Part shown: positions 56,797 through 64,000 of the stretch, piece after piece
How the letters are laid out: the number at the start of each line of letters is the position of its first letter
Position numbering within the stretch: position 1 is the first letter of the stretch
Assembly: GCA_002798275.1 (NCBI GenBank)
Contig: NWQR01000004.1
Coordinates: 62,001 to 126,000, forward strand
Reading direction: 5' to 3'
Origin: Lysobacteraceae bacterium NML08-0793
Lineage (GTDB): Bacteria; Pseudomonadota; Gammaproteobacteria; Xanthomonadales; Xanthomonadaceae
DNA: 64,000 nt
Notes under the pieces: model-generated
Seen by the model: the letters and a program-made list of their open reading frames with translations, nothing else
What the model was told of the DNA's origin: nothing
Database searches by the model: none
Position numbers and translations under genes: made by a program

Positions 56797-58269
56797 TTAA
56801 AGCAGGGGCGACATCAGCCGGGCAACCGCTTCTGGCAAACGTGCGCTGAAAAGGGGGGCCTTGCCTTTATCCAGTTCAACCTGTGGTGCGTGGGCAAATT
56901 CATTTTCAATATGTGATTTTAATTGACCGGCCATGCCGCGATCTTGAATCAATGCCTGAACTTCGAAATTGAGCCGGAAGCTGCGATGGTCGAAATTGGC
57001 CGTGCCTATCAGCGCCAAATCATCATCAATCAACAGGGTTTTGCTGTGCAAAAGGCGCGGCCCGTACTCGTAAATCTTGACGCCTGCGCGGATCAGCTGG
57101 GCATAGTAGGAGCGAGCTGCATAAGTGACCAAACGGCTGTCGCTCATTTTGGGCACCAAAAGGCGCACATCCACACCACCGAGTGCTGCCGAGGTCAGTG
57201 CCATTATCCCGGCTTCGCCGGGGACAAAATAAGGCGTGGTCATCCAGACGCGCGTAGTGGCGGCGTGGATGGCCGAGACATGGGCACGGTAAATCGCCTC
57301 CCAATCCGAATCAGGCCCGGAGCTGATGATTTGCATCGGGATTGCGCCCTCGCCTGCGGGTGGCAATTCCTGAGCCAGCGGGCTTACCCATGCGCCCGAG
57401 TCGCCGGGATTTGCATACAACCAGTCTTCGATGAATAGACGCTGCAATTCCAGCGCGACATTGCCCTGGATGCGCAGATGCAAATCGCGGTAGGCCAGCG
57501 GATTGATGCGCTCGTCCTGGTTATCGGTGATATTGATGCCGCCGACATAGGCGATGGCGTTGTCGATGACGACGATTTTGCGGTGGGTGCGCATATTGAG
57601 CCAGGGGCGCTTCCAGAACTTCAAAACGCTGCCCAACTGCATCGGGTGGAGACGGGCAACCTCGCCGCCCGCATCAAGCAGCGGCTGGAAAAACTTCTGC
57701 GAAGCCTTGGCGGCACCGACGGCATCCACCAGCAGTCTGACCTTGACCCCGCGCTTGGCCGCATCAGTCAGGGCATCGCGTAGTGCAGTGCCGCTTTGGT
57801 CGGGATGATAGATGTAATACTCGATATGAATCAGCCGCTGTGCTGCGGCAATATCTTGTAGTAGCCGGGGATATTTGCCGCCGCCATCCACCAGCATTTC
57901 CACACTTTGCGCCGAGCTTGGCGAAAGCCCGGTGCAAGCGTAGGCCATACGTTGCAGCTCGGCGTATTCGGGGTTTTCGGCTCTGCCTTGTTGCGGGGAA
58001 AACGCCACCTTGCAGTTATCGCGGCGCAGGCGATGGCGTTTGATTTTTTGTGGTCCCAACCAGTAATAGATGAAAAACCCCAGATAGGGCAGCAGGGCAA
58101 GACTGAGCAACCAGCTCAAGGTGGCGGCTGGCTCGCGTTTTTGCAGCACGATCCAGCCGGCCAGCCAAAGCAGATAAGCTGCCCACAATACGGTAAGCCA
58201 AACATGGATATGCGGAATATCCCAGAAAGCATTCCAGACATCATGCAGGGTGGTGATAAGTGTGGACAT
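56797..58269 (-). CDS. cls: Cardiolipin synthase
   Basis: This 490-residue protein has two N-terminal helices (about 20-42, 50-72) and two phospholipase-D HKD motifs: His229-Lys231-Asp236 (HRKIVVID) and His408-Lys410-Asp415 (HSKTLLID). This is the ClsA-type layout. It condenses phosphatidylglycerol molecules (or PG with PE) to cardiolipin at the inner membrane. The gene is not coupled to its neighbours; about 110 bases separate it from the 2OG-Fe oxygenase gene. Confidence 0.94.
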   Translation of the reverse strand: MSTLITTLHDVWNAFWDIPHIHVWLTVLWAAYLLWLAGWIVLQKREPAATLSWLLSLALLPYLGFFIYYWLGPQKIKRHRLRRDNCKVAFSPQQGRAENPEYAELQRMAYACTGLSPSSAQSVEMLVDGGGKYPRLLQDIAAAQRLIHIEYYIYHPDQSGTALRDALTDAAKRGVKVRLLVDAVGAAKASQKFFQPLLDAGGEVARLHPMQLGSVLKFWKRPWLNMRTHRKIVVIDNAIAYVGGINITDNQDERINPLAYRDLHLRIQGNVALELQRLFIEDWLYANPGDSGAWVSPLAQELPPAGEGAIPMQIISSGPDSDWEAIYRAHVSAIHAATTRVWMTTPYFVPGEAGIMALTSAALGGVDVRLLVPKMSDSRLVTYAARSYYAQLIRAGVKIYEYGPRLLHSKTLLIDDDLALIGTANFDHRSFRLNFEVQALIQDRGMAGQLKSHIENEFAHAPQVELDKGKAPLFSARLPEAVARLMSPLL

Positions 58270-58387
58270 GGCGGCAACGGTTTGGCAGGGAAGCAGGAGT
58301 GTAAGCCGAGATAGCCCTTCAGAGGGGAAAGGTGAAATCCGGCTTGTTGAGGGCTGTGTCGCTTATCGGACGCAGCCCGGATTTGTA

Positions 58388-59083
58388 TCAGCGGCCGTAG
58401 ATTTTTGCGGCCGGTCGGAATTCAATCCAGCTGGTGGCGATGAACTTGTCGCCGCCTTCGGGGCGATTGCCGCGATGGGTATGGGTGAAGGCGGTGGGGG
58501 CAATCAGCAGGCTGCCGGTTTTGGGGATGATTTTGCGTTGCTGAAAGAAAAACTCGGTTTCACCCTCGGCAAAGTCATCGTTGAGATAGAGCGTCCACAA
58601 CAAGTGGCGATGCAGAGTTTGGGCGCTGGCATCACGCGGGTACAACTCGCAATGCCAGTATGGGTAGCCGCCGGTGCCGGATTGATACCACTGCAAATTG
58701 ATGCCGCCAGGCTGAAAGCAGCGGGTAATGAGCGCAGTCAGCAGCTCATCGCTAATCTCGGCAAAGTCTTCTGCGGCAAGGCGTTTGGGCTGGCCATCCT
58801 TGTCCGGCACCTGCAACATGAGTGGTGCAATCAGTGCCTGCGGATAGCGTCGCAGATACTGGCGAAAACAGCCCAGCATGGCCAGATTGATTTGCTGTTT
58901 GATGGCCTGCCATTCCGGTTGTGTGTCGATGGCAAGGTCACGGCTGTTCTTGAGCTCGGGAAACACGCCGCCACCGGTCTGGCCGGGGGAGAGCGCGGCG
59001 GTTTTCATCCTGTCGATGATCTGCCCGCAAACCTCTGCGGGCAGGGCATCTGCATAGACTTCGATGAAGTCGGCGTGGCTCAT
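58388..59083 (-). CDS. 2-oxoglutarate/Fe(II)-dependent oxygenase (P4H-like)
   Basis: This 231-residue protein has a double-stranded beta-helix core. The metal ligands appear to be His144 and Glu146 (WHCELYP) and a distal His near 201-203 ([10 protein letters not shown]), with Arg204 or Arg207 positioned to bind 2-oxoglutarate. The first two ligands form an HxE instead of the more usual HxD. The family is a prolyl-4-hydroxylase-like group of unknown substrate. The ATG overlaps the fbp stop by four bases, so it is co-expressed with fructose-1,6-bisphosphatase. Confidence 0.8.
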   Translation of the reverse strand: MSHADFIEVYADALPAEVCGQIIDRMKTAALSPGQTGGGVFPELKNSRDLAIDTQPEWQAIKQQINLAMLGCFRQYLRRYPQALIAPLMLQVPDKDGQPKRLAAEDFAEISDELLTALITRCFQPGGINLQWYQSGTGGYPYWHCELYPRDASAQTLHRHLLWTLYLNDDFAEGETEFFFQQRKIIPKTGSLLIAPTAFTHTHRGNRPEGGDKFIATSWIEFRPAAKIYGR

Positions 59084-60111
59084 TGCGCCTTGGCGTCGTG
59101 GTCGCGGTGATAGCGGGTGGCTTCAGCCACTTCGTTCTTCGAGCCTAGGAACACCGGCACGCGCTGGTGCAGCTCGGAAGGCTCGATATCCATGATGCGC
59201 TGACGTCCGTTGGTGGCGGCGCCTCCGGCCTGTTCGATGAGGAAGCTCATCGGGTTGGCCTCGTACATCAGGCGCAGTTTGCCGGGCTTGCCGGGGTCTT
59301 TTTTGTCCCAGGGGTAGATGAAGATGCCGCCACGGGTCAGGATACGATGCACATCGGCCACCATCGAGGCAATCCAGCGCATGTTGAAATCCTTGCCGCG
59401 CGGGCCTTCCTTGCCAACCAGCAAATCGTCCACGTATTGCTGCATCGGCGCTTCCCAATGCCGCTTGTTGGACATATTGATGGCGAATTCTTTGGTTTCT
59501 TCCGGTACCGACATGTCCCGCTGGGTCAGTACGAAGCTGCCCTGTTCGCGATCCAAAGTGAATTGGTGCACGCCATGACCGATGGTGAGAATCAGCGTGG
59601 TGGCCGGGCCATACACGCAGTAACCGGCAGCGACCTGCTCGCGCCCGGGCTGCAAGAAGTGTGCGTCTTCCGGCACGGTTACCCCTTCGGGGCAACGCAG
59701 CACCGAGAAAATGGTGCCGACCGAAACATTCACGTCGATGTTGGAGCTGCCATCGAGGGGGTCGAACAACAACAGATAATTGCCGCGCGGATAGACATCA
59801 GGAATCGGCTGGCTGTGATCCATTTCTTCCGAAGCAATGCCGGCCAGATGCCCGCCCCAGGCGTTGGCTTCCAGCAGCACGTCATTGGCAATCACGTCCA
59901 ATTTCTTTTGTGCTTCGCCTTGGATATTGCCGGTGCCGGCATCACCCAGCACGCCGCCCAGCGCGCCCTTGCCCACCGATACGGAAATGCGTTTGCAGGC
60001 ACGCGCAACGACTTCAATCAACAGGCGCAGCTGTGCGTTGACGCGGCCTTGACGCTCTTCTTCAATCAGAAAGCGCGTCAGTGAAATAGGGCTGGTATCT
60101 TCTTGGGACAT
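59080..60111 (-). CDS. fbp: Fructose-1,6-bisphosphatase, class I
   Basis: The start at 60111 ([15 protein letters not shown]) gives 343 residues. The active-site metal signature [16 protein letters not shown] is present, along with GIASEEM and the C-terminal [20 protein letters not shown] substrate-binding block. The enzyme removes the 1-phosphate of fructose 1,6-bisphosphate in gluconeogenesis. This organism would also have the reversible PPi-type phosphofructokinase, giving two routes around the same step. The 2OG-Fe oxygenase gene is coupled downstream by an ATGA overlap. Confidence 0.95.
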   Translation of the reverse strand: MSQEDTSPISLTRFLIEEERQGRVNAQLRLLIEVVARACKRISVSVGKGALGGVLGDAGTGNIQGEAQKKLDVIANDVLLEANAWGGHLAGIASEEMDHSQPIPDVYPRGNYLLLFDPLDGSSNIDVNVSVGTIFSVLRCPEGVTVPEDAHFLQPGREQVAAGYCVYGPATTLILTIGHGVHQFTLDREQGSFVLTQRDMSVPEETKEFAINMSNKRHWEAPMQQYVDDLLVGKEGPRGKDFNMRWIASMVADVHRILTRGGIFIYPWDKKDPGKPGKLRLMYEANPMSFLIEQAGGAATNGRQRIMDIEPSELHQRVPVFLGSKNEVAEATRYHRDHDAKAQ

Positions 60112-60306
60112 ACGGCGGCTCCGGGTTGAGAGCGCGTATTGTAAGCCGTCACCCAAGCCAATCACGCCATTTGGGGGCGAACCCCGCCTGCCATCGCCCC
60201 CCTGCCTTTGTGGTGAAGGTTTTTGGCCATTGCGATGCTGCCTAGTCGGCGCCCGGCGCAGCCTTGGTTGAGCTTTTGTTAAGCACAGGCAGGGGGTATC
60301 GGATGT
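60112..60306. other. fbp-phhA intergenic region without recognised feature
   Basis: This 195-base stretch separates the fbp start from the phhA stop and should contain the fbp promoter. It is G+C-rich with a small imperfect hairpin (GCTTTTGTTAAGC, near 60271). No ORF of credible size was seen in it. Confidence 0.5.
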
Positions 60307-61197
60307 TTACACATCCGCATCAGTTGGCCAGCCCTCACCACTGCCGCGATGAATGACCTGATCGCTGTCCAGTACCTCCCCGGCGGGAATTGCGGGCAGG
60401 GCGGCGACGCGCTGATAAATGGGAGTGAAATCCGGGCGCGTGGCGTTCATCAATTGCTCGAAACTGTCAATGACGAAGTAGGTTTTTTGATAGGTATCAA
60501 TGCGATAGCGGGTGCGCATGATGCGCTCAAGGTCGAAGCCGATGCGGTTGGGGGCATCCGACTCTAGTGAATACAGGCTCTCGCCCTTGGAGGAAACAAT
60601 CCCGGCGCCATAGATGCGCAGGCCGTCGGCTTGTTGAATCAGGCCAAACTCCACCGTGTACCAGTACAGGCGGGTCAGATGCATCAGCGCCTCCGGGCCG
60701 ATGCCGTGGGCTTTCACGCCACCGCGGCCATAGGCTTCCATGTAGTTGGCAAATACCGGCAGCATCAGCAGCGGCACATGGCCGAATAGGTCGTGAAACA
60801 GGTCGGGTTCTTCGATGTAGTCGATTTGATCCGGACGACGAATCCACCACGTTACCGGAAAGCGTCGATTGGCCAAGTGGTCGAAGAAATCCAGTTCCGG
60901 CAGCAGCCCCTCCACGCCGATGATCTGCCAGCCGGTAGCTTTTTCTAGGGCGCGGTTGATATCGCTGAATTTGGGGATGGTGGCCTCGCCCATGCCCATT
61001 GCGTCTTGGGCGGCCAAGAACTCATCGGCAGCGCGCCCGACCAGCAGCTCGCGCTGACGCAGGTACAGCGTGCGCCAAGTGGCGTGCTCTTCGGCGGTGT
61101 AGTTGTCCCAAGGCTGCTCGACAACGCCAGTGGCATATACCGGCACTTTGCCCTTGTCGGTGATGATGTTTTCTACGCGGCGAGGTGTGTTGTTCAT
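60307..61197 (-). CDS. phhA: Phenylalanine 4-monooxygenase
   Basis: This 296-residue enzyme carries the iron site HDLFGH (His135, His140) and the third ligand Glu in TVEFGL (about residue 182). ITWWIR-type and IEEPDLFHDLFGH blocks match bacterial pterin-dependent phenylalanine hydroxylases. It converts phenylalanine to tyrosine with tetrahydrobiopterin. The phhB carbinolamine dehydratase gene is not adjacent, but a pteridine reductase-like gene lies elsewhere in the window. An Lrp/AsnC regulator, common beside phhA in xanthomonads, is not present here. Confidence 0.95.
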   Translation of the reverse strand: MNNTPRRVENIITDKGKVPVYATGVVEQPWDNYTAEEHATWRTLYLRQRELLVGRAADEFLAAQDAMGMGEATIPKFSDINRALEKATGWQIIGVEGLLPELDFFDHLANRRFPVTWWIRRPDQIDYIEEPDLFHDLFGHVPLLMLPVFANYMEAYGRGGVKAHGIGPEALMHLTRLYWYTVEFGLIQQADGLRIYGAGIVSSKGESLYSLESDAPNRIGFDLERIMRTRYRIDTYQKTYFVIDSFEQLMNATRPDFTPIYQRVAALPAIPAGEVLDSDQVIHRGSGEGWPTDADV

Positions 61198-61235
61198 GTT
61201 GTCGATTCTACGCCTTGAAGCGCTTTGAAAACATG

Positions 61236-61265
61236 AAAAAAAGAAGGCCGCGAAATGCGGCCTTC
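61236..61265 (-). terminator. Rho-independent terminator after the outer-membrane barrel gene
   Basis: On the minus strand GAAGGCCGC pairs with GCGGCCTTC around a five-base loop, followed by seven T. It lies 17 bases after the stop of the barrel protein gene. Confidence 0.93.
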
Positions 61266-61281
61266 AAGGGGGAAGCATGAA

Positions 61282-61899
61282 TCAGAAGCGGTATTCAAAA
61301 CCGGCTGCCAGCGTGCGGTTGCTGTAGCGCAGTTTTTCTCCGGTGGTCGGCAGGCGGGTGTCATTGCCGCGGAAGTAGTCGTAGTTGATGCTCACGCCCA
61401 TGTTGGGGGTGAAGTCATACCCGGCGCCGACGCCGAAATACGGCTGATGGCTGTGCGTGCTGCGCGAGTTGTGGACGCTTACGCCATCAATGGTGGCGTG
61501 GCTGGCAGTCTCGTAGCTCGAGCGCATGTAACCGGCGCGACCCATGCCGAAAAAGCCGGTATCGGCAGCTTGGTCGCCAAAGCGCACCTTGCCTACCGCG
61601 CCGATGCCATAGCCATCCACGTCATTGTCGTAATCAAAGCCGGCAAACTTGTGTGCCTTGCCGTAATAGCGGCCATAGAAGCCTTCCACGCCGATATTCG
61701 GGGTGAACATGTAGCCGCCGCGAACGACGAAGGAATTGTCCTTCAGACGCCCGGAGTTGTCGCGGTTGTCCAGATGGGTACGGCCGACTTCGCCACGGAC
61801 AAAAGCCTGACCATTGGTGGCGGATTGTGCAAACGCACTGCCGCAGGCCAAGGCGGCAACCAGTGCGGTAGCAAGCAGGGGGAGGGTTTTGTTGTTCAT
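61282..61899 (-). CDS. Outer-membrane beta-barrel protein
   Basis: This 205-residue protein has a Sec signal peptide (LLATALVAALACGSAFAQ, cleavage about residue 25). The mature part alternates hydrophobic and polar residues in about eight strands (for example SFVVRGGYMFTPNIGVEGFY and NMGVSINYDYFRGND) and ends in GFEYRF, with the C-terminal Phe used by the BAM complex. It looks like a small OmpA- or OmpW-type eight-stranded barrel with no periplasmic peptidoglycan-binding domain. The function is unknown. A stem-loop lies in its 5' leader (61912-61938), and a strong terminator follows. Confidence 0.85.
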   Translation of the reverse strand: MNNKTLPLLATALVAALACGSAFAQSATNGQAFVRGEVGRTHLDNRDNSGRLKDNSFVVRGGYMFTPNIGVEGFYGRYYGKAHKFAGFDYDNDVDGYGIGAVGKVRFGDQAADTGFFGMGRAGYMRSSYETASHATIDGVSVHNSRSTHSHQPYFGVGAGYDFTPNMGVSINYDYFRGNDTRLPTTGEKLRYSNRTLAAGFEYRF

Positions 61900-61911
61900 C
61901 TGTATTGCTCT

Positions 61912-61938
61912 CCATCAGCCCCGGTGTGGGGCTGGTGG
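61912..61938 (-). promoter_or_regulatory. Stem-loop in the 5' leader of the outer-membrane barrel gene
   Basis: CCATCAGCCCC and GGGGCTGGTGG form an 11-base stem with one G-T pair around GGTGT. It sits 13 bases upstream of the ATG, next to the GAGAGC ribosome-binding region. It could modulate translation or mRNA stability. Confidence 0.5.
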
Positions 61939-62086
61939 AGGGATAGTGGTGCAGACCCCGGCGAATGAAAAGGTTTTGCCGTTTGCCGTAAACAAGGGGT
62001 TAAACAAGGTGGCCGAGAACTGAATGCGAGCCTGAAAACAAGCTGAAATTAAGCGTTTATTGGGTGTGATTGCATGCTGAAACTGC

Positions 62087-63079
62087 TTAATCGCGCTTGC
62101 AGCCATCGCGCCCCAGCAGCCGTTCAAGCCGGCTGCTTTCACATGCCGGAGCGGGTTCGGGTTTGGGCGGAGCGGCGTGCATGCGGGCGCTTTGCAATTG
62201 GCGGATGCGTGCCTTGATTGGCGCAATCAGTGCCTGGGCGGCTTGCTCGCCTTCCAGGATGGCGACATTTCTCTGGTCGAAATCGGCAGGGCCAATCTTG
62301 CCTACACGCGGACGGATGATGATGTCGGCGCGCTTCATTTCTTCCTCGCCCAGACGCTGCCCCATGATGACGATGGACTGGTTGACGATGCCAAGCATAT
62401 GGCCGGGCCGGTTGCCCGCAGCTTTGTTGGAGATATCGACGGCAATCACCATGTCGGCACCCAGTTGCCGGGCAGCATCCACCGGCACCGGGCTGGTGAT
62501 GCCGCCATCGACATAGCGGTGCCGGCCAATCGGAGCGGGCTCGAATACGCCGGGAATCGCACTGGAGGCGCGCACGGCCTGACCAGCATTGCCACGCACG
62601 AACACGGTGCGCTCACCGCTATCGAGCCGGGTGGCGACAGCGGCAAACGGCTTTGCAAAACGCTCCATCGGCTTCTGGCCAAGCAGCTGATTGACGTAGT
62701 CCTGCAATTTCTGGCCTTTGAGAAGGCCGCCAGAAAACAGGCTGACATCGCGGATATTGGCCTCATCCAGCGCAAACGCCTGCTGCTGCATCTGGTAGGG
62801 AGTCATGCCGCTGGCATACAACGCGCCGACCACACTGCCAGCACTGGTGCCAGCCACCACATCAATCTCGATGCCATTGGCTTCGAGCATCTTGATGACG
62901 CCAATATGGGCAAAACCCTTGGCGGCACCACCACCCAGCGCCAGCCCGACGGTGATTTTCGGCGGCGGGCTTTGCACGACAGGGGGCGGTGCTGCGGGCT
63001 TGACGGCTTCTCCGCCGCAACCGGCAACCAAAGCGCCCAGGATCAGGGGCAGATGGATACGCAGCTTGAAGATGTTCAT
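62087..63079 (-). CDS. Patatin-like phospholipase lipoprotein (RssA-like)
   Basis: The start at 63079 (MNIFKLRIHLPLILG) gives 330 residues with a lipobox LVAGC (Cys21); a longer frame to 63172 is not needed. The patatin domain (about 42-235) has the oxyanion GGGAAKG (49-55), nucleophile Ser79 in GTSAG and the Asp in YVDGG (near 190). It therefore has a complete Ser-Asp dyad. RssA-type proteins are predicted lipid hydrolases. The lipobox places it at the outer or inner membrane, facing the periplasm. The gene ends 187 bases from the barrel gene start. Confidence 0.9.
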   Translation of the reverse strand: MNIFKLRIHLPLILGALVAGCGGEAVKPAAPPPVVQSPPPKITVGLALGGGAAKGFAHIGVIKMLEANGIEIDVVAGTSAGSVVGALYASGMTPYQMQQQAFALDEANIRDVSLFSGGLLKGQKLQDYVNQLLGQKPMERFAKPFAAVATRLDSGERTVFVRGNAGQAVRASSAIPGVFEPAPIGRHRYVDGGITSPVPVDAARQLGADMVIAVDISNKAAGNRPGHMLGIVNQSIVIMGQRLGEEEMKRADIIIRPRVGKIGPADFDQRNVAILEGEQAAQALIAPIKARIRQLQSARMHAAPPKPEPAPACESSRLERLLGRDGCKRD

Positions 63080-63098
63080 AGGGTCATTGTGTCGACTA

Positions 63099-64000
63099 TC
63101 AAAAGCCGTTATCGCCATCGAGCAGACGGCCAAGGCCACCAAGTACCGAGCCTTCGCCCATGCTTTTGCCACCGGCCTGCGGGGCGGCGGCCAGCATCCG
63201 CCCGGCCATGCGCGAGAACGGCAGCGATTGCAGCCAGACCTTGCCAGGACCCGTCAGGGTGGCAAGAAACATGCCTTCGCCACCGAACAACATGCTCTTG
63301 ATGCCGCCCACGGTGCGGATATCCATCTGTACCGTGGGATGGAAGGCCACCACGCAGCCAGTATCCACATCCAGCCGCTCGCCAGCAGCCAGGTCGCGCT
63401 CCACCAGCGTGCCGCCGGCATGCACGAACACCCAGCCATCACCATCGAGCTGCTGCATGATGAAGCCCTCGCCGCCGAATAGCCCGGTGAGAATGCGTTT
63501 CTGGAAGAAAATGCCGAGTTTCACGCCGCGCGCACCGGCCAGAAAGCTGTCCTTCTGGCAGATGATGCGCCCGCCATGTTCGGCCAGCCGCAGCGGCAAC
63601 ACCGTGCCCGGATACGGCGCGGCAAACGCCACCTTGGCCTTGCCCTGCCCGGCATGGGTGAACACCGTGGTGAACAGGCTCTCGCCGGTAACCACGCGGC
63701 GCCCGGCGGCAAACAGCTTGTCCATCATCCCGCCACCGCCGGATTTGGAACCATCACCGAACACCGTATCCATCTGCACCGCGGCATCCTTGTACATCAG
63801 CGCCCCGGCCTCGGCCACCGCGCTTTCGCCGGGGTCCAGCTCCACCTCCACGAACGGCATGTCATTGCCAACGATGCGGTAGTCGATATCGTCACTGGCC
63901 ATGCGCGCGGACTGGTTCGGTGGAGGAATCGGCGGCATGTCTTCGGGCAGGCCGGTGGCATAGGCTTCGGCAAACTCCGGCATCGCCCGCGCCGGTTGCC
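63099..64000 (-). CDS. AIM24/TIGR00266 family protein (5' end outside window)
   Basis: The frame is open to the right edge (about 300 residues seen), and the upstream codons (QPARAMPEFAEAYATG) look coding, so the true start may lie beyond 64000; an internal ATG at 63902 (MASDDIDYRIVG) is an alternative. The domain is a double beta-sandwich with landmarks PFVEVELDPGESAVAEAGAL, GVKLGIFFQKRI, FGGEGFIMQQL and FGGEGMFLATLTGPG. Proteins of this family are related to mitochondrial AIM24 and have no known biochemical role. It ends 19 bases upstream of the patatin-like gene, so the two may form an operon. Confidence 0.82.
   Translation of the reverse strand, partial: QPARAMPEFAEAYATGLPEDMPPIPPPNQSARMASDDIDYRIVGNDMPFVEVELDPGESAVAEAGALMYKDAAVQMDTVFGDGSKSGGGGMMDKLFAAGRRVVTGESLFTTVFTHAGQGKAKVAFAAPYPGTVLPLRLAEHGGRIICQKDSFLAGARGVKLGIFFQKRILTGLFGGEGFIMQQLDGDGWVFVHAGGTLVERDLAAGERLDVDTGCVVAFHPTVQMDIRTVGGIKSMLFGGEGMFLATLTGPGKVWLQSLPFSRMAGRMLAAAPQAGGKSMGEGSVLGGLGRLLDGDNGF

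Overview
The window is a chromosomal segment of a gammaproteobacterium of the Xanthomonadaceae/Lysobacteraceae type. The evidence is gene order and protein signatures: mnmE-yidC-rnpA-rpmH facing dnaA-dnaN-recF-gyrB, followed by a TonB-ExbB-ExbD-ExbD cluster and pdxJ; a short-form adenylate kinase next to a PPi-type phosphofructokinase; and a GyrB sequence that reads like Xanthomonas GyrB. Most of the window is compact, moderately G+C-rich core sequence, with many one- to four-base gene overlaps. No tRNA, rRNA or CRISPR was seen.

Layout. 1-3 kb: ubiK (cut by the window edge), comM, waaA. 3.2-6.3 kb: the only clearly accessory stretch, with a complete IS3-family element, an A+T-rich orphan ORF, a Neisseria-type DNA uptake sequence pair in a decayed coding stretch, and a secreted WG-repeat protein. 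6.5-11.9 kb: envelope genes (lipid A acyltransferase, O-antigen ligase, glycosyltransferase), a CHCC zinc-finger protein, VanZ-like and MidA-like proteins, and a 49-residue membrane protein. 12-26.5 kb: pteridine reductase, M1 peptidase lipoprotein, mpl, adk, pfp, a TM-helix channel protein, ppa, a DEDDh exonuclease overlapping a cNMP/CBS/nucleotidyltransferase protein, and lldD. 26.6-40 kb: a symporter-fused hybrid sensor kinase, Gpx, a YgjP-like peptidase, rdgC, ttcA, adhP, plsB and an e(P4)-type acid phosphatase.

40-50.5 kb is the replication-origin region. Genes diverge from the dnaA-dnaN area. The dnaA-dnaN intergenic region holds three DnaA-box matches and A+T-rich stretches, so it is the best oriC candidate. 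Three near-perfect parS sites follow between dnaN and the end of recF, two of them inside the recF coding sequence. 50.7-55.5 kb: an M48 peptidase lipoprotein, a TPR protein, tonB with a (CCG)12 tract, exbB and two exbD genes. 55.5-64 kb, mostly on the minus strand: pdxJ, cls, a 2OG-Fe(II) oxygenase, fbp, phhA, an outer-membrane barrel, a patatin-like lipoprotein and an AIM24-family protein running off the edge.

The most unusual signals are the Neisseriaceae-dialect uptake sequence in a xanthomonad chromosome (4.5-5.1 kb), the parS cluster with sites written into recF, and the overlapping exonuclease/nucleotidyltransferase pair. The window shows no obvious new defence system. Coordinates, motifs and small base counts were read by eye; family names come from recognition, not from database searches.
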